A DNA stretch of 40,878 bases from Chroococcidiopsidaceae cyanobacterium YX2bin18 (GCA_030446505.1 JAUJND010000036.1:1-40878), one strand, 5' to 3'; numbered from the stretch's first letter, positions 28,990 to 38,224 are shown. Numbers and translations: made by a program. The notes: generated from the letters alone by a model not told the origin.

Positions 28990-30199
28990 TAGCTACAAAA
29001 CTTTTCAACGCATCGAACAAATATTTCTACACCCATCCCTAACGCTGTTTCATCGAAATCAAAGCGGGGATGGTGATGCAGATAAGCTAAATTTTTGGTT
29101 GTGTTGGCAGAACCCAAAAAGAAATAGCAACCTGGCACTTCTTGCAAAAAAATGACATATCTTCACCTCCCATAGTTTGACACTCTGGCACAATTCCAAC
29201 CGGAGTTTCTATTACTCCTACTGCTACTGAGCGTACTAATTCAGCGATATCAGCATTATTAATTACAGGTGGATAAAGTCGCCAATATTCTAAGTCATAA
29301 CTAGCACCAAAACTTTGACAAATTCCAGCAATAATCTGCTCAATCCGTTGCGGAATTACTTCACTCAAAGCTGGATTAAAATAGCGTACCGTCCCACTTA
29401 GCCGTGCTGTATCCGCAATAATATTCAGCGCAGTACCAGCATGAAGTTCGCCGACAGTAACAACGGCAGATTCCAAGGGATCGACATTCCGCGCCACAAT
29501 TGTTTGTAAAGCATTTACGACTTGGGCAGCAACTACAACCGAGTCAACAGTTTGGTGAGGCATTGCACCGTGTCCGCCTTTACCCAAAATTGTGCAGCGC
29601 CAGCACTCAACAGCCGCCATCAAAGAACCGCTACGAACGCCAACTGTGCCAAGGGGTAAATTATTCCACAGATGTAAACCAATAATTGCATCAACATCTG
29701 GGTTTTTCAGCACTCCAGCCTCAATCATTGGCTGTGCGCCACCTGGACCTTCTTCTGCTGGTTGGAAAATGATTTTAACCGTTCCAGCAAAAGTATCTGA
29801 GTGCTGAGACAAGTAGTAAGCTGTAGCAAGTGCGATCGCTGTATGTCCATCATGTCCGCAAGCGTGCATTACTCCATCATGTTGCGATCTGTAAGACACA
29901 TCGTTTTCTTCTTGGATTGGCAAAGCATCCATATCCGCCCGAATTGCTAATACTCGTCCAGGCTTACCACTAGAAATTGTCGCAACAATTCCAGTTTGGG
30001 CAATTCCCTTTTGATGCTCAATCCCCCATTCCTGCAATTGTTGGGCGATAAACTCAGAGGTAATTTGCTCTTTGAATCCCAGTTCCGGTTTTTGATGCAG
30101 TCGTCGCCGCCACTGAATTAACTGAAGCTGTAGGGCTTGAATTTCTGGACGAATATGAGATAAATCAATATTTAGTGGATTTAAGGAGGTAGAAACCAT
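28986..30199 (-). pseudogene. M20 family amidohydrolase, frameshift near the C-terminus
   Basis: A zinc-dependent M20D peptidase/amidohydrolase (hippurate or IAA-amino-acid hydrolase type). Metal and catalytic motifs are present: IRADMDALPIQEENDVSY, MHACGHDGHTA, FQPAEEGPGGA, GLHLWNNLPLG and TMGGEDMSFF. The open frame stops at 29087, but another frame supplies the expected end: QEVPGCYFFLGSANTTKN, then AYLHHHPRFDFDE with the last metal ligand, ending with TAG at 28988-28986. The break lies in seven T after ATGTCA on the coding strand (about 29140-29155); eight would join the frames. The start ATG at 30199 follows AAGGAGGTAGAAACC-like context nearby. The complete chain would be about 404 residues. 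Confidence 0.87.
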
Positions 30200-30378
30200 A
30201 TTTCAAAAATTGAAATTAAGTTTAGAAAATCATAAACAAGTACGTCGCACTCGTTATCTAGAATGTATCAAAAGAATTCTGAAGAAGCGCTAGGTGTTAT
30301 TTCTTATAGTAAAGCCTTGGTTGAGTAAGTGGGTTGACAGGAAATTTATATTTAAAATCAATATCGAGCGAGTCCTCA

Positions 30379-30404
30379 CGGGCAAGCCACCTTGTGGCAT
30401 CGCC
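30379..30404. repeat. GC-rich dispersed-repeat-like element
   Basis: CGGGCAAGCCACCTTGTGGC then ATCGCC, containing a GCCAC-CTT-GTGGC hairpin. It resembles the dispersed 'GGGC..GCC..GGCATCGC' elements of cyanobacterial genomes and the copy at 37266-37294. It lies just beyond the original stop of the Uma2 gene. Confidence 0.35.
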
Positions 30405-30499
30405 TCTTAAATCTCTATTTGCTGCCTAACCCAGTCACGGAAAGCCCGTCGCATTGCTTTTTTCCCCACTGCTTGATGTTGCTGGATAAATGGAATAAT

Positions 30500-31087
30500 T
30501 TATTGTATTGGAATCAAAGGAAAGGTAAGACTTGTGGAAGTTTCAACATATCCATTACCTTGAAGCTGATAAATTTTAATTTGTCCCTTCTCGTAGCGCC
30601 AAATCTCAGGAACGCCAAGCCGTGCGTAAATAGGAAATCTATCTAGAGATTTATGAGTAACATCAATTTCTAAAACTAGGTCAGGAGGTGGGTCTTTGGT
30701 AAGATCAAAGTCTAACTTGCCGCGAATAACTGACTCATTTTGAAAGTAAAAGCAATTATCTGGTTCTACTCCAGCAAGTAAGTCTTGTCGTTTCCAAGTA
30801 GTTGAACCAAGAATTTCGTAGTCAATATCAACGACATCTGCTAAGTCTTGAATTAAAACTCCAATCGCTTCCTTATAGTATTCCTGCTCTGGTAAGGGAG
30901 CCATAATTTCTAATATTCCTTGAGCATAAGCAAGTCTAGCGGCGCGATGCTCTCCCAGTTCAACTAGCAATGTTTCAAATGCTTGCCAGCTAACATTTTC
31001 CAGCAAAATACTTTGTCCAACCGGAATTTTTAAGAATACTTCAGCACTCGGTGTTGATGTAACAAGGTATTTAAGGGCAAGCTGCAT
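30500..31087 (-). CDS. Uma2 family endonuclease (DUF820), truncated by an in-frame stop
   Basis: A 195-residue protein of the PD-(D/E)XK-like Uma2 family, which is greatly expanded in cyanobacteria. Visible motifs are QGILEIMAPLPEQEYYKEA, PDNCFYFQNE, PPPDLVLEIDVTHKS (catalytic D...E-x-D) and FPIYARLGVPEIW. The function of most members is unknown. After TAA at 30500-30502 the same frame continues for 30 sensible codons (IIPFIQQHQAVGKKAMRRAF then RDWVRQQIEI) to TAA at 30407. The family's usual C-terminus is rich in such residues, so a nonsense mutation probably removed about 30 residues. The nuclease core is intact. Confidence 0.85.
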   Translation of the reverse strand: MQLALKYLVTSTPSAEVFLKIPVGQSILLENVSWQAFETLLVELGEHRAARLAYAQGILEIMAPLPEQEYYKEAIGVLIQDLADVVDIDYEILGSTTWKRQDLLAGVEPDNCFYFQNESVIRGKLDFDLTKDPPPDLVLEIDVTHKSLDRFPIYARLGVPEIWRYEKGQIKIYQLQGNGYVETSTSLTFPLIPIQ

Positions 31088-31125
31088 AAGATTTTTCCTC
31101 GCCAGGTTACTTTAATAATCTCATT

Positions 31126-31809
31126 TCAAATGACGAGCGGTATTAATCTCTCTAAATCTAAATTTGCCGCCAAGGAAGCTAATTTATCTAAATCAGTTGG
31201 ATTGTCTAAATAAGGTAAGCAGCCTAAAACTGGAATATTAGTCAGTGATTGGATTAATTCAATCGGTGTCCAGTCGGCAATTTCTGCATCTGAACGCGGT
31301 TGAACACAATTAAGCACAATACCTTTAAGAGCGACGTGAGAAAGTCTAGCTAAGGCAACATTAGCAACTGCTTGGGCGATCGCTCCCAACCTCACCGGAA
31401 CTACCAAAACCGTCGGTAGCCGCCAGTGAGCCGCTAAATCTGCAACAGTAAATTCATCACTTACTGGTGACCCCAATCCGCCTAGTGCTTCTACTAACAC
31501 AAAATTGTGTGATGAGCGCAGTTTTGACAAAGTTTGCCAAACAATTCCCAAATCTACCTTACGCCCTTCGCGTGCGGCGGCTATTGGTGGTGCTAGTGGT
31601 GCTGCAAAATATAGAGGTGTAATTTCTTCTGGGGATTCGTTTAGGGAGAATAATTTAGTATATAACTCGCGATCGCCGCTCCCTGCCTGAATTGGCTTCA
31701 TAATTCCTATACGTCCAGGCTGATATTTCTGCCAATAAGCAGCCAATGCCGTAGTTAAAACTGTTTTCCCTACCTCAGTATCAGTTCCTGTAATTAAGAG
31801 TGCGTTCAA
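31126..31809 (-). CDS. bioD: dethiobiotin synthase
   Basis: A 227-residue ATP-dependent carboxylase that closes the ureido ring of 7,8-diaminopelargonate to make dethiobiotin, the penultimate step of biotin synthesis. LITGTDTEVGKTVLT is the BioD P-loop, IGIMKPIQAGS carries the substrate-contacting Lys, and LVEALGGLGSPVSDEFTVAD is the VEGAGG-like loop in a cyanobacterial variant. GIVLNCVQPR is near the nucleotide-base pocket. No other biotin gene is adjacent. The frame is intact; 101 bp separate it from the upstream kinase gene on the same strand. Confidence 0.92.
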   Translation of the reverse strand: MNALLITGTDTEVGKTVLTTALAAYWQKYQPGRIGIMKPIQAGSGDRELYTKLFSLNESPEEITPLYFAAPLAPPIAAAREGRKVDLGIVWQTLSKLRSSHNFVLVEALGGLGSPVSDEFTVADLAAHWRLPTVLVVPVRLGAIAQAVANVALARLSHVALKGIVLNCVQPRSDAEIADWTPIELIQSLTNIPVLGCLPYLDNPTDLDKLASLAANLDLERLIPLVI

Positions 31810-31910
31810 AATTATCTCAATTCCTCATCAGCAATTAGGTTAGTGCTGCCAAAAGCAGACTAATTAAAAAACCAGCAACTAGTTATTAGTAAGGTAATTA
31901 TCTAGAACAA

Positions 31911-33806
31911 CTATTCTAAATCGCGAACACTGACATTCAAAGTAAAGTCAGTAAATTCTTCAAGTGCAGTTACATCAATTTGATATTCACCGCCGCTAGA
32001 AATTTGCTGTTGCCAAGACTGTACTTTAGCAGCATTTTCCACAAGCTCACCATCAGAAGTGCGAATATCTAATGTCACACTGCCTTGAACAGCAACAGAG
32101 AGTACTTGTCCCGGTTGAACGTTGACTAAATAGCGCTTAATTTGCTGTAAGCCAGTTTGACCAGAAATTTGTCTTGTTGTCTCACCGGGGTTAAAGTTAA
32201 TCGGCTCCACTTCAAAACTGGGTGCTACAGTAGGCGTAGGGGTTGGAGTTAGTGTTGGTTCGACTGGGTTTTCTAAGCTGAGATTAAGCTTATACTTGCT
32301 GCGTTCAACGCCTTGGATAGGGTTTAATTGAATAGTGTAATCCCCAGTAAAAGGAAGCGTACCTTGATAGCGTGACACGCGCTCGGCTAAAGCATTAATA
32401 GGTTCTTGATTTGGTCCTAAAACAGTTAGTAAAACATCCTGATCTTCAAGAATTGCACTTAACTGTTGTCCTTGTTCAGCATTAAATATGTAATTAAGAG
32501 TTGTATTAGCTTTTAAACTATCTTCAATCCTAGTAGTTACGCCTGTTACTAAGTTTAGGCGCTGACTATAATTGATTGGTTCAGTGCTAGGTGTTGGCGG
32601 AGGTGTAGATGTAGGTGTCTGAGAGGGAGTGGGTGTAGGCGTAAGACTTTCAGAAATCATCGGTGAAGAAAATGTTTGCGGCACTGGACGCTGTGCCAGG
32701 ATATAACTTACCAGCGCCCAAGAACCGATGCCCGTAAATAAAGCAACAAAAATACCAATTGCTGTGAGCGCCCAAGGATTATGCCAGATCTCGCGGGTTT
32801 TGGGGCGGGTTTTGGGGGCAGGAATTACTGAAGTTTGATTGTTACTGCTACTAGGCTCAATCAAAGCAGGACGGCGACCGACAGCAATTGTCTGAATTTG
32901 GGATAATTCAGGATTTCCAGGTTGGCGATTCAACGTTGGGAGTTGAGGATTATGTTGGTTTTTAAGTTGGGCTTTGAGTGTTTGGATTGCTTTAGCTAAA
33001 TCAGCTACAGATTGGTAGCGATCGCTTGGTTTATAGCTCAACATCCGATTCAACACCATTGCTAATCCAGGGCTAACTTTTACCCAGCGTTGCCAATTCC
33101 ATTTAACCTGAGTGTCATCAAACAATTCTTGTGGTTCTCGACCAGTAAGCAGCACTACACAGGTTACTGCAAGCGCGTAAAGGTCGCTACTCGGATAAGC
33201 TCTTCCAGTTTGGATTTGTTCACTAGGTGCATAACCCAACTTACCTACCGTTGTTGCCCCCGGCTTGATATTTGGTGATTGCAGCCGAGTAGCTAGTTCT
33301 TTGACAACACCAAAGTCAATCAACACCGATTTTGCATCGCTCTGTCGCAAAATAATATTCTCTGGAGAAATATCCCGGTGAATAATGCCGCGAATGTGAA
33401 GATGTGCCAGCACTGGCAATAGCTGCCGCAACAACTGCAACACCTCTGCCTCCGAAAAAGTTTGATTACTAGTCCGGCGTTCATCTAGTAGCGTCCGGTA
33501 CGTTTTGCCTTCAACATAATCCTGCACTAGAAATAAGCGCTGATCTTGCTCAAACGTCGCTCGGAACTGAGGGACTTGCGGGTGCTGAATTTGGTAGAGG
33601 ATAGCTGCCTCTCTTTGGAAAAGCTCTTTTGACTTTTCCAAGGCATATCCCATTCCAGCCGGAATTAGTTCCTTCAAGGCACAAGGTTCGTTAAAGCGCC
33701 CTAGATCTTCTGCCAAATAGGTGCGACCAAATCCCCCTTGACCCAGAATCTTGATTAAGCGGTAACGGTTTTGCAGGACAGTGCCAAGTGGAATGGGTGG
33801 TTGCAT
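31911..33806 (-). CDS. Ser/Thr protein kinase with two C-terminal PPC-like domains
   Basis: A 631-residue membrane kinase. Hanks kinase at residues ~12-275: LGQGGFGRTYLAED, IIHRDISPENIILR, VLIDFGVVKEL, APSEQ. One transmembrane helix near 343-368 (ALTAIGIFVALFTGIGSWAL) is followed by Pro/Thr-rich linkers (TPTPTPSQTPTSTPPPTP). Two beta-rich repeats follow (from about 415 and 535), resembling pre-peptidase C-terminal domains (FTGDYTIQL and GGEYQIDV). The topology suggests a cytosolic kinase with an extracytoplasmic sensor. Targets are unknown. The frame is intact. Confidence 0.88.
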   Translation of the reverse strand: MQPPIPLGTVLQNRYRLIKILGQGGFGRTYLAEDLGRFNEPCALKELIPAGMGYALEKSKELFQREAAILYQIQHPQVPQFRATFEQDQRLFLVQDYVEGKTYRTLLDERRTSNQTFSEAEVLQLLRQLLPVLAHLHIRGIIHRDISPENIILRQSDAKSVLIDFGVVKELATRLQSPNIKPGATTVGKLGYAPSEQIQTGRAYPSSDLYALAVTCVVLLTGREPQELFDDTQVKWNWQRWVKVSPGLAMVLNRMLSYKPSDRYQSVADLAKAIQTLKAQLKNQHNPQLPTLNRQPGNPELSQIQTIAVGRRPALIEPSSSNNQTSVIPAPKTRPKTREIWHNPWALTAIGIFVALFTGIGSWALVSYILAQRPVPQTFSSPMISESLTPTPTPSQTPTSTPPPTPSTEPINYSQRLNLVTGVTTRIEDSLKANTTLNYIFNAEQGQQLSAILEDQDVLLTVLGPNQEPINALAERVSRYQGTLPFTGDYTIQLNPIQGVERSKYKLNLSLENPVEPTLTPTPTPTVAPSFEVEPINFNPGETTRQISGQTGLQQIKRYLVNVQPGQVLSVAVQGSVTLDIRTSDGELVENAAKVQSWQQQISSGGEYQIDVTALEEFTDFTLNVSVRDLE

Positions 33807-34185
33807 CGGCGATTAATTAACTTGACTCAAATTAGGAATTGATTTTAAATAAGTTTACTTTTAAAATCTAATTTGTTTTTCCAAGCTATCTGCTATTCTA
33901 TAATTTGTGTAGCTTGAGTATAGTGTGTATTGTTTGCAGTAGCTCAAGATTATTTTTTCCCTTGCCTATAAGTTAGAAGCTACTTATCTCAAGCTATAAT
34001 TTACCTTATTAGTCTAAAATAAGTAGTTTTACTGAAATATTCAATAGCATAAAAATTAAGTTAAGTAGTGAGTTGTTTGTTATAGTAGTCGTCTGCTCAA
34101 TTAAGGCATTTTTAATCAAAAACTATCCAAGCTTATAATTAAACTTGCCAGAATTTTGCAGTATTATTAAATCTATCAAAATGTG

Positions 34186-35202
34186 ATGAAGGCGCTTCGA
34201 GGGTCTGCCGTGCTCCGTTCTGCAACTTTGACGCTTCAAACAGCTCCAACAGCGGTTGCTGATAACAACCGCCTCAGACTGTTTTCTGGCTCTGCTAACG
34301 TCCCTTTATCTCAGGAAGTCGCTCGCTACCTGGGGATGGATTTGGGACCGATGATCCGCAAGCGGTTTGCGGATGGGGAACTTTACATTCAAATCCAAGA
34401 ATCGATCCGAGGCTGTGATGTTTACTTGATCCAGCCAACTTGTCAGCCAGTGAACGATCACCTGATGGAATTACTGATCATGATTGATGCCTGTCGTCGA
34501 GCTTCCGCACGGCAGATTACAGCAGTGATTCCCTATTATGGTTATGCTAGGGCAGATCGCAAAACAGCAGGGCGAGAGTCTATAACTGCCAAGCTAGTTG
34601 CTAACCTGATTACCCAGGCAGGAGCTGATCGGGTGATAGCAATGGATTTACACTCGGCGCAGATCCAAGGTTATTTCGATATCCCTTTTGATCATGTTTA
34701 CGGTTCACCAGTTTTAATTGATTACCTAGCGAGTAAACAACTATCTGATATTGTTGTTGTTTCACCAGATGTAGGCGGTGTTGCTCGCGCTAGGGCATTT
34801 GCGAAAAAGTTAGATGAAGCACCACTAGCGATTATTGATAAACGTCGCCAGGCTCACAATGTTGCTGAAGTGTTAAATGTAATCGGTGATGTGTCAGGTA
34901 AAACAGCAGTGTTAGTCGACGACATGATTGATACTGGTGGCACTATTTCCGAAGGAGCTAAGTTATTGCGCGACTCAGGAGCGCGTCAGGTGTATGCCTG
35001 TGCAACTCATGCGGTGTTTTCTCCTCCTGCAAGTCAGCGGCTGTCAAGTGGTTTATTTGAAGAGGTAATTGTTACAAACACAATTCCGGTGCCTGAAGAT
35101 AACCGCTTTGAACAACTTACGGTGCTTTCGGTGGCAAATTTGCTAGGGGAGACAATTTGGCGGGTTCATGAAGATAGTTCAGTTAGCAGTATGTTTCGCT
35201 AG
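34186..35202 (+). CDS. prs: ribose-phosphate pyrophosphokinase
   Basis: PRPP synthase, class I, transferring pyrophosphate from ATP to ribose 5-phosphate for nucleotide, His, Trp and NAD synthesis. RLRLFSGSANVPLSQEVARY begins the first domain, FADGE and DLHSAQIQGYFDIPFDH mark the active site, and VLVDDMIDTGGTI is the PRPP-binding loop. About 20 extra N-terminal residues (MKALRGSAVLRSATLTLQ) are usual in cyanobacteria. ATG at 34186 is chosen; GTG at 34183 directly before it is possible. The ~375-bp upstream gap to the divergent kinase is A+T-rich and shows no gene. Confidence 0.95.
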   Translation: MKALRGSAVLRSATLTLQTAPTAVADNNRLRLFSGSANVPLSQEVARYLGMDLGPMIRKRFADGELYIQIQESIRGCDVYLIQPTCQPVNDHLMELLIMIDACRRASARQITAVIPYYGYARADRKTAGRESITAKLVANLITQAGADRVIAMDLHSAQIQGYFDIPFDHVYGSPVLIDYLASKQLSDIVVVSPDVGGVARARAFAKKLDEAPLAIIDKRRQAHNVAEVLNVIGDVSGKTAVLVDDMIDTGGTISEGAKLLRDSGARQVYACATHAVFSPPASQRLSSGLFEEVIVTNTIPVPEDNRFEQLTVLSVANLLGETIWRVHEDSSVSSMFR

Positions 35203-35257
35203 AATCTGAAATTCAACAAGTGAAAACTAATTCATCTTGACTTTTATTAACCCAGTT

Positions 35258-35692
35258 TTAGCCCTCACAATAAGCTAAAAACTGCTCCGGTACTAGCTTT
35301 AATTCTCCAGATCTAAAGCGACTAACATTTACCCAGAGCGCTGTTTTTTCTCGTTGTCCCTCAGCAAAAACTAGCTGTTCTAGCTGATAAAATTTAGGAT
35401 CAGCAAAATCGCATTGATAAATTTGCAAAATTTCGTGACATTGCTGACCATTAAAGACAAACAAATTTTCCAAACAGCCTAAATACCGAATGTTTGTTAA
35501 TTCTGCTTGGATTTCTTCTTGAAATTCACGCTCTAGTGCCTCACGGCTAGTTTCGCCGAAATCAACACCGCCGCCCATTGCGCGATAAAAAGTTTGTTGT
35601 TTAACTGGATCGTAGCCTTCCGAGATAAAGATACGTTCGCCATCTCGAATCAGTCCCAAGGCTAAAACCCGAATTTCACCTAATTTGTGCAT
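35258..35692 (-). CDS. NUDIX hydrolase
   Basis: A 144-residue protein with a complete Nudix box, GGGVDFGETSREALEREF followed by QEEIQAEL, matching GX5EX7REUXEEXGU except for the final Gly. It would hydrolyse a nucleoside diphosphate-linked compound; the substrate cannot be read from sequence. It lies six bases downstream of the DUF3531 gene on the same strand, so they are probably co-transcribed. Confidence 0.9.
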   Translation of the reverse strand: MHKLGEIRVLALGLIRDGERIFISEGYDPVKQQTFYRAMGGGVDFGETSREALEREFQEEIQAELTNIRYLGCLENLFVFNGQQCHEILQIYQCDFADPKFYQLEQLVFAEGQREKTALWVNVSRFRSGELKLVPEQFLAYCEG

Positions 35693-35698
35693 TATTCG

Positions 35699-36154
35699 CT
35701 AGTTTTCGTCATAAGTAAAGCTGGGACGGCTTTCGCTATCCTCTATAGACCAATCTTCATTCTCGCCACCAATATAGAAGCGTTCAATGTTGACATATTC
35801 AAGACTCAGCTGTTTGAGGGCGTTAATCAAAATATCAAGAGCGATCGCATCACTCGTTCCTAAATCAAACCAGCAACGCGCCCATGTACCCTGATACTCA
35901 AATTCGCCCATATTGTGCATAACCGCCATCAAGCTATTATCAGCCCGATGTTCGTCATAATCCATCTGACTGATATCAAGCCCCTCGTCCTGAACCTGGA
36001 GATTTTCCGCATTAAATGCCCCCAGTTTACCCAGAAAAAACCAGGAGCTAAATACCTCGGTGACGTAGCGCTTTTCTAAATCAGAAGGAACAGTGCTGAA
36101 CTCCAGCCAGATCCACAAATCAAAAGGGTTAAACTCACGGAATTGGATATGCAT
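35699..36154 (-). CDS. DUF3531 family protein
   Basis: A 151-residue acidic protein of the cyanobacterial/plastid DUF3531 family: MHIQFREFNPFDLWIWLEF, EVFSSWFFLGKLGAFNAENL, DEGLDISQMDYDEHRADNSL, GTWARCWFDLGTSDAIALD. The function is unknown, although plant homologues are chloroplast-targeted. Upstream partner of the Nudix gene; the frame is intact. Confidence 0.9.
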   Translation of the reverse strand: MHIQFREFNPFDLWIWLEFSTVPSDLEKRYVTEVFSSWFFLGKLGAFNAENLQVQDEGLDISQMDYDEHRADNSLMAVMHNMGEFEYQGTWARCWFDLGTSDAIALDILINALKQLSLEYVNIERFYIGGENEDWSIEDSESRPSFTYDEN

Positions 36155-36180
36155 AGTCTTTATTACAAATTAAACAAAAC

Positions 36181-36264
36181 TGAGGAGACATGAGAGGACA
36201 AGGGGACTAGGAGATGGGGGACAAGGGGAGGATCGATGTAGACCTTGTCTCCTTGTCTCCTCAT
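36181..36264. repeat. inverted cluster of octanucleotide-repeat units
   Basis: GAGGAGAC, GAGGACAAGGGGAC and GGGGGACAAGGGGAGG on the left; CCTTGTCTCCTTGTCTCCTC on the right. The two arms are inverted copies of the repeat family seen at 4130 and 26991 and can form an imperfect hairpin between the TPR stop and the DUF3531 start. It may act as an RNA stem between the two genes. Confidence 0.7.
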
Positions 36265-36284
36265 CTTTTTTTCCCTAATCTTCA

Positions 36285-37199
36285 TTACTGCTTAGGCTTG
36301 CTGATACGTTCAGCAGCTTTTCTGCGCTCCCGCTCAATTTGTTTGACTAGATCATTTGGAAGTTGGGCTTTTTTGGCGATCGCTTTGTCAAAATTGCTGA
36401 TTGCCTCACTCATCAAAGCAGAGTCGTTTTGTTTTTTACCTTGTTCCGCTAGAATTTGCGCTTTGAGATAAAACAACTCAGGGTTATTGGATGTAACTTT
36501 TAGCGCACTATCAACAGCTTGTAGTGCTTTTGGGTACTGATCTAAATCCCGATAACCGACAGCCAGACCACGATCAGCTAAATACCGCGGACCAGCAAAT
36601 TTTTCTAAGCGAGCGATCGCCTGTTCTGGGTTAGAAAAAGGTAAATTGACTGCCAGCATTAAATCCATGTAGCCTCGAATTAAATTGAGTTCTGGATCAC
36701 TAGCAGAAACTGCTTCTGCTTTGTCTAAATATTGGTAAACTTGCCGCAATTCAGCTAAAGCTTGAGGCGTTCCTTTGACAGTACCCTCACGGCTCACAAC
36801 AGCAGCACCTTGTAAGAAATGACCCACAGCAGCGTATAGGTTGCCCCGCAAAGGGTCTGTACTAATCATCTTCTCGGCTGTTTCCAAAGTTTTTTTGCCG
36901 TAAGATTCAAGTGATTTGAAGTCTTGATTTAAGGTATAAGCTAAAGAGGCTCTCATTGCATAAGCCAATGGTTCATTTGGCTCAGTTGATTGCGCTTGCT
37001 GGAGGTAGCGTTCTGCTGCTTGGTAATTACCCTCCTCAAACATCGCTTTAAAAGCGGCTTCTGTTTTGTCACCAATTTGGTGTTGATTAGCTCTGCGAAA
37101 AGGATCAGCCGCTAAGGTTGGACTAACCCAAAAACTAAATGTGAGTGTAGTTGCAGCAGTTATTGTACTAAATACTCTAGAAGCAAGACGATTCTTCAT
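36285..37199 (-). CDS. exported tetratricopeptide-repeat protein
   Basis: A 304-residue protein with an N-terminal signal peptide (MKNRLASRVF... cleaved after PTLAA). At least four TPR-like helix pairs follow: FEEGNYQAAERYLQQAQ, LAYAMRASLAYTL, QYPKALQAVDSALKVTSNNP, SNFDKAIAKKAQLP. Cyanobacterial homologues are periplasmic or lumenal and uncharacterised. TPRs mediate protein contacts. Upstream of DUF3531 on the same strand, 130 bp away. Confidence 0.85.
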   Translation of the reverse strand: MKNRLASRVFSTITAATTLTFSFWVSPTLAADPFRRANQHQIGDKTEAAFKAMFEEGNYQAAERYLQQAQSTEPNEPLAYAMRASLAYTLNQDFKSLESYGKKTLETAEKMISTDPLRGNLYAAVGHFLQGAAVVSREGTVKGTPQALAELRQVYQYLDKAEAVSASDPELNLIRGYMDLMLAVNLPFSNPEQAIARLEKFAGPRYLADRGLAVGYRDLDQYPKALQAVDSALKVTSNNPELFYLKAQILAEQGKKQNDSALMSEAISNFDKAIAKKAQLPNDLVKQIERERRKAAERISKPKQ

Positions 37200-37265
37200 A
37201 GTTACCCTTAAAAAACTCCGCTATGCAGCAAAATGTTAGATAGTATCACTCAATTAGTTTAAACA

Positions 37266-37294
37266 GCGTAGGCTTAGCCCGCCACAGGCATCGC
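37266..37294. repeat. dispersed cyanobacterial repeat-like element
   Basis: GCGTAGGCTTAGCCCGCCAC followed by AGGCATCGC matches, with changes, the dispersed 'GCGTAGGCGTAGCCCGCCGCAGG...' elements I know from filamentous cyanobacterial genomes. It is intergenic, in the 358-bp gap before the ABC ATPase. Confidence 0.5.
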
Positions 37295-37473
37295 GATTCA
37301 AGTTTATCCGAAACTATCAGAATGGGTTTGACATATTTTGACGGTGATCCTGCTAGTAGGTTACAACTAAGTGCTGTTTATTAGTCAAGGGTCAGTTTGT
37401 CAGAATAAGAGCAGACTAAGTATTACAACTTAACTATCTATGATCTCTGAATCTTTACGCTTGTTCCCGCTTG

Positions 37474-37513
37474 CTCAACCAGCAGCCGGAGCCTCCTCCG
37501 GCTGACCGTTGAG
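37474..37513 (+). promoter_or_regulatory. strong two-part hairpin in the leader of the ABC ATPase
   Basis: CTCAAC (37474-37479) pairs with GTTGAG (37508-37513), and CAGCCGGAG (37483-37491) with CTCCGGCTG (37496-37504), around a CCTC loop with a symmetric 3x3 internal loop. No T run follows, so a simple intrinsic terminator is unlikely. It ends 44 bases before the ATG. Confidence 0.5.
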
Positions 37514-37557
37514 TGTAGTTAATCAATTACTCGTTTATTTATTGGTATTTTCAACGG

Positions 37558-38217
37558 ATGCTTTATCTTAAAACTTGGTTTTATCACCCTCCAGCTAGCC
37601 CAACAGCAATTCTAAAATCCATCAATTTGACATTAGCACCACAACAGTTGGGGCTAATTGTGGGACCGAGTGGTTCTGGCAAAAGTACACTACTAGAGAT
37701 TCTATCTGGGCTAGTTGAAACAACAACTGGTACTCTTTGCTGGCGTGAGCAGGAACTTATGCCGGAACACCTACAACAGCTAGGCGGATTAGTGTTTCAA
37801 TTTCCAGAGCGGCATTTCTGTGGCGGCACAATTTTAGAAGAATTGCGGTTAGGACATCCAGAGTTAGGCTCAGAGAGAGTCAACCACGCTTTAACAGAAG
37901 TAGGACTGGAGCATTTATCCCTACACGCGCCACCCCACGCTTTGAGTGGAGGTCAACAACGGCGTTTAGCTTTGGCGGTGCAATTAATTCGCCAGCCACA
38001 TTTATTACTATTAGATGAGCCAACAGCTGGATTAGATTGGTCAATGCGTCGGCAATTGGTGAATTTATTAGCGAAACTAAAAAAGGATTGGACGCTTTTG
38101 GTGGTAACACACGATGCTGGGGAATTATTAGCAATCGCTGATCAGTGCTGGTCGCTCAATCAGGGTGAACTGAGTTCCTTTACCCCTGACTCTGCCGAAC
38201 CGCAATCTGTAGCATGA
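37558..38217 (+). CDS. ABC transporter ATP-binding protein
   Basis: A 219-residue ATPase: Walker A VGPSGSGKSTLLE, Q-loop FQFPERHFCGGTI, signature LSGGQQRRLALAVQ, Walker B LLLLDEPTAGLDW, H-loop VVTHD. The short chain and Q-loop FPE resemble EcfA/CbiO-type ATPases of cobalt or vitamin ECF importers. No transmembrane partner is adjacent, so the substrate is open. It ends seven bases before rsmG on the same strand. Confidence 0.9.
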   Translation: MLYLKTWFYHPPASPTAILKSINLTLAPQQLGLIVGPSGSGKSTLLEILSGLVETTTGTLCWREQELMPEHLQQLGGLVFQFPERHFCGGTILEELRLGHPELGSERVNHALTEVGLEHLSLHAPPHALSGGQQRRLALAVQLIRQPHLLLLDEPTAGLDWSMRRQLVNLLAKLKKDWTLLVVTHDAGELLAIADQCWSLNQGELSSFTPDSAEPQSVA

Positions 38218-38224
38218 ATCGAAA

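Noticed and set aside
36214..36471. Plus-strand frame opposite the TPR gene
   Set aside because: Antisense shadow of a gene with signal peptide and TPR motifs.
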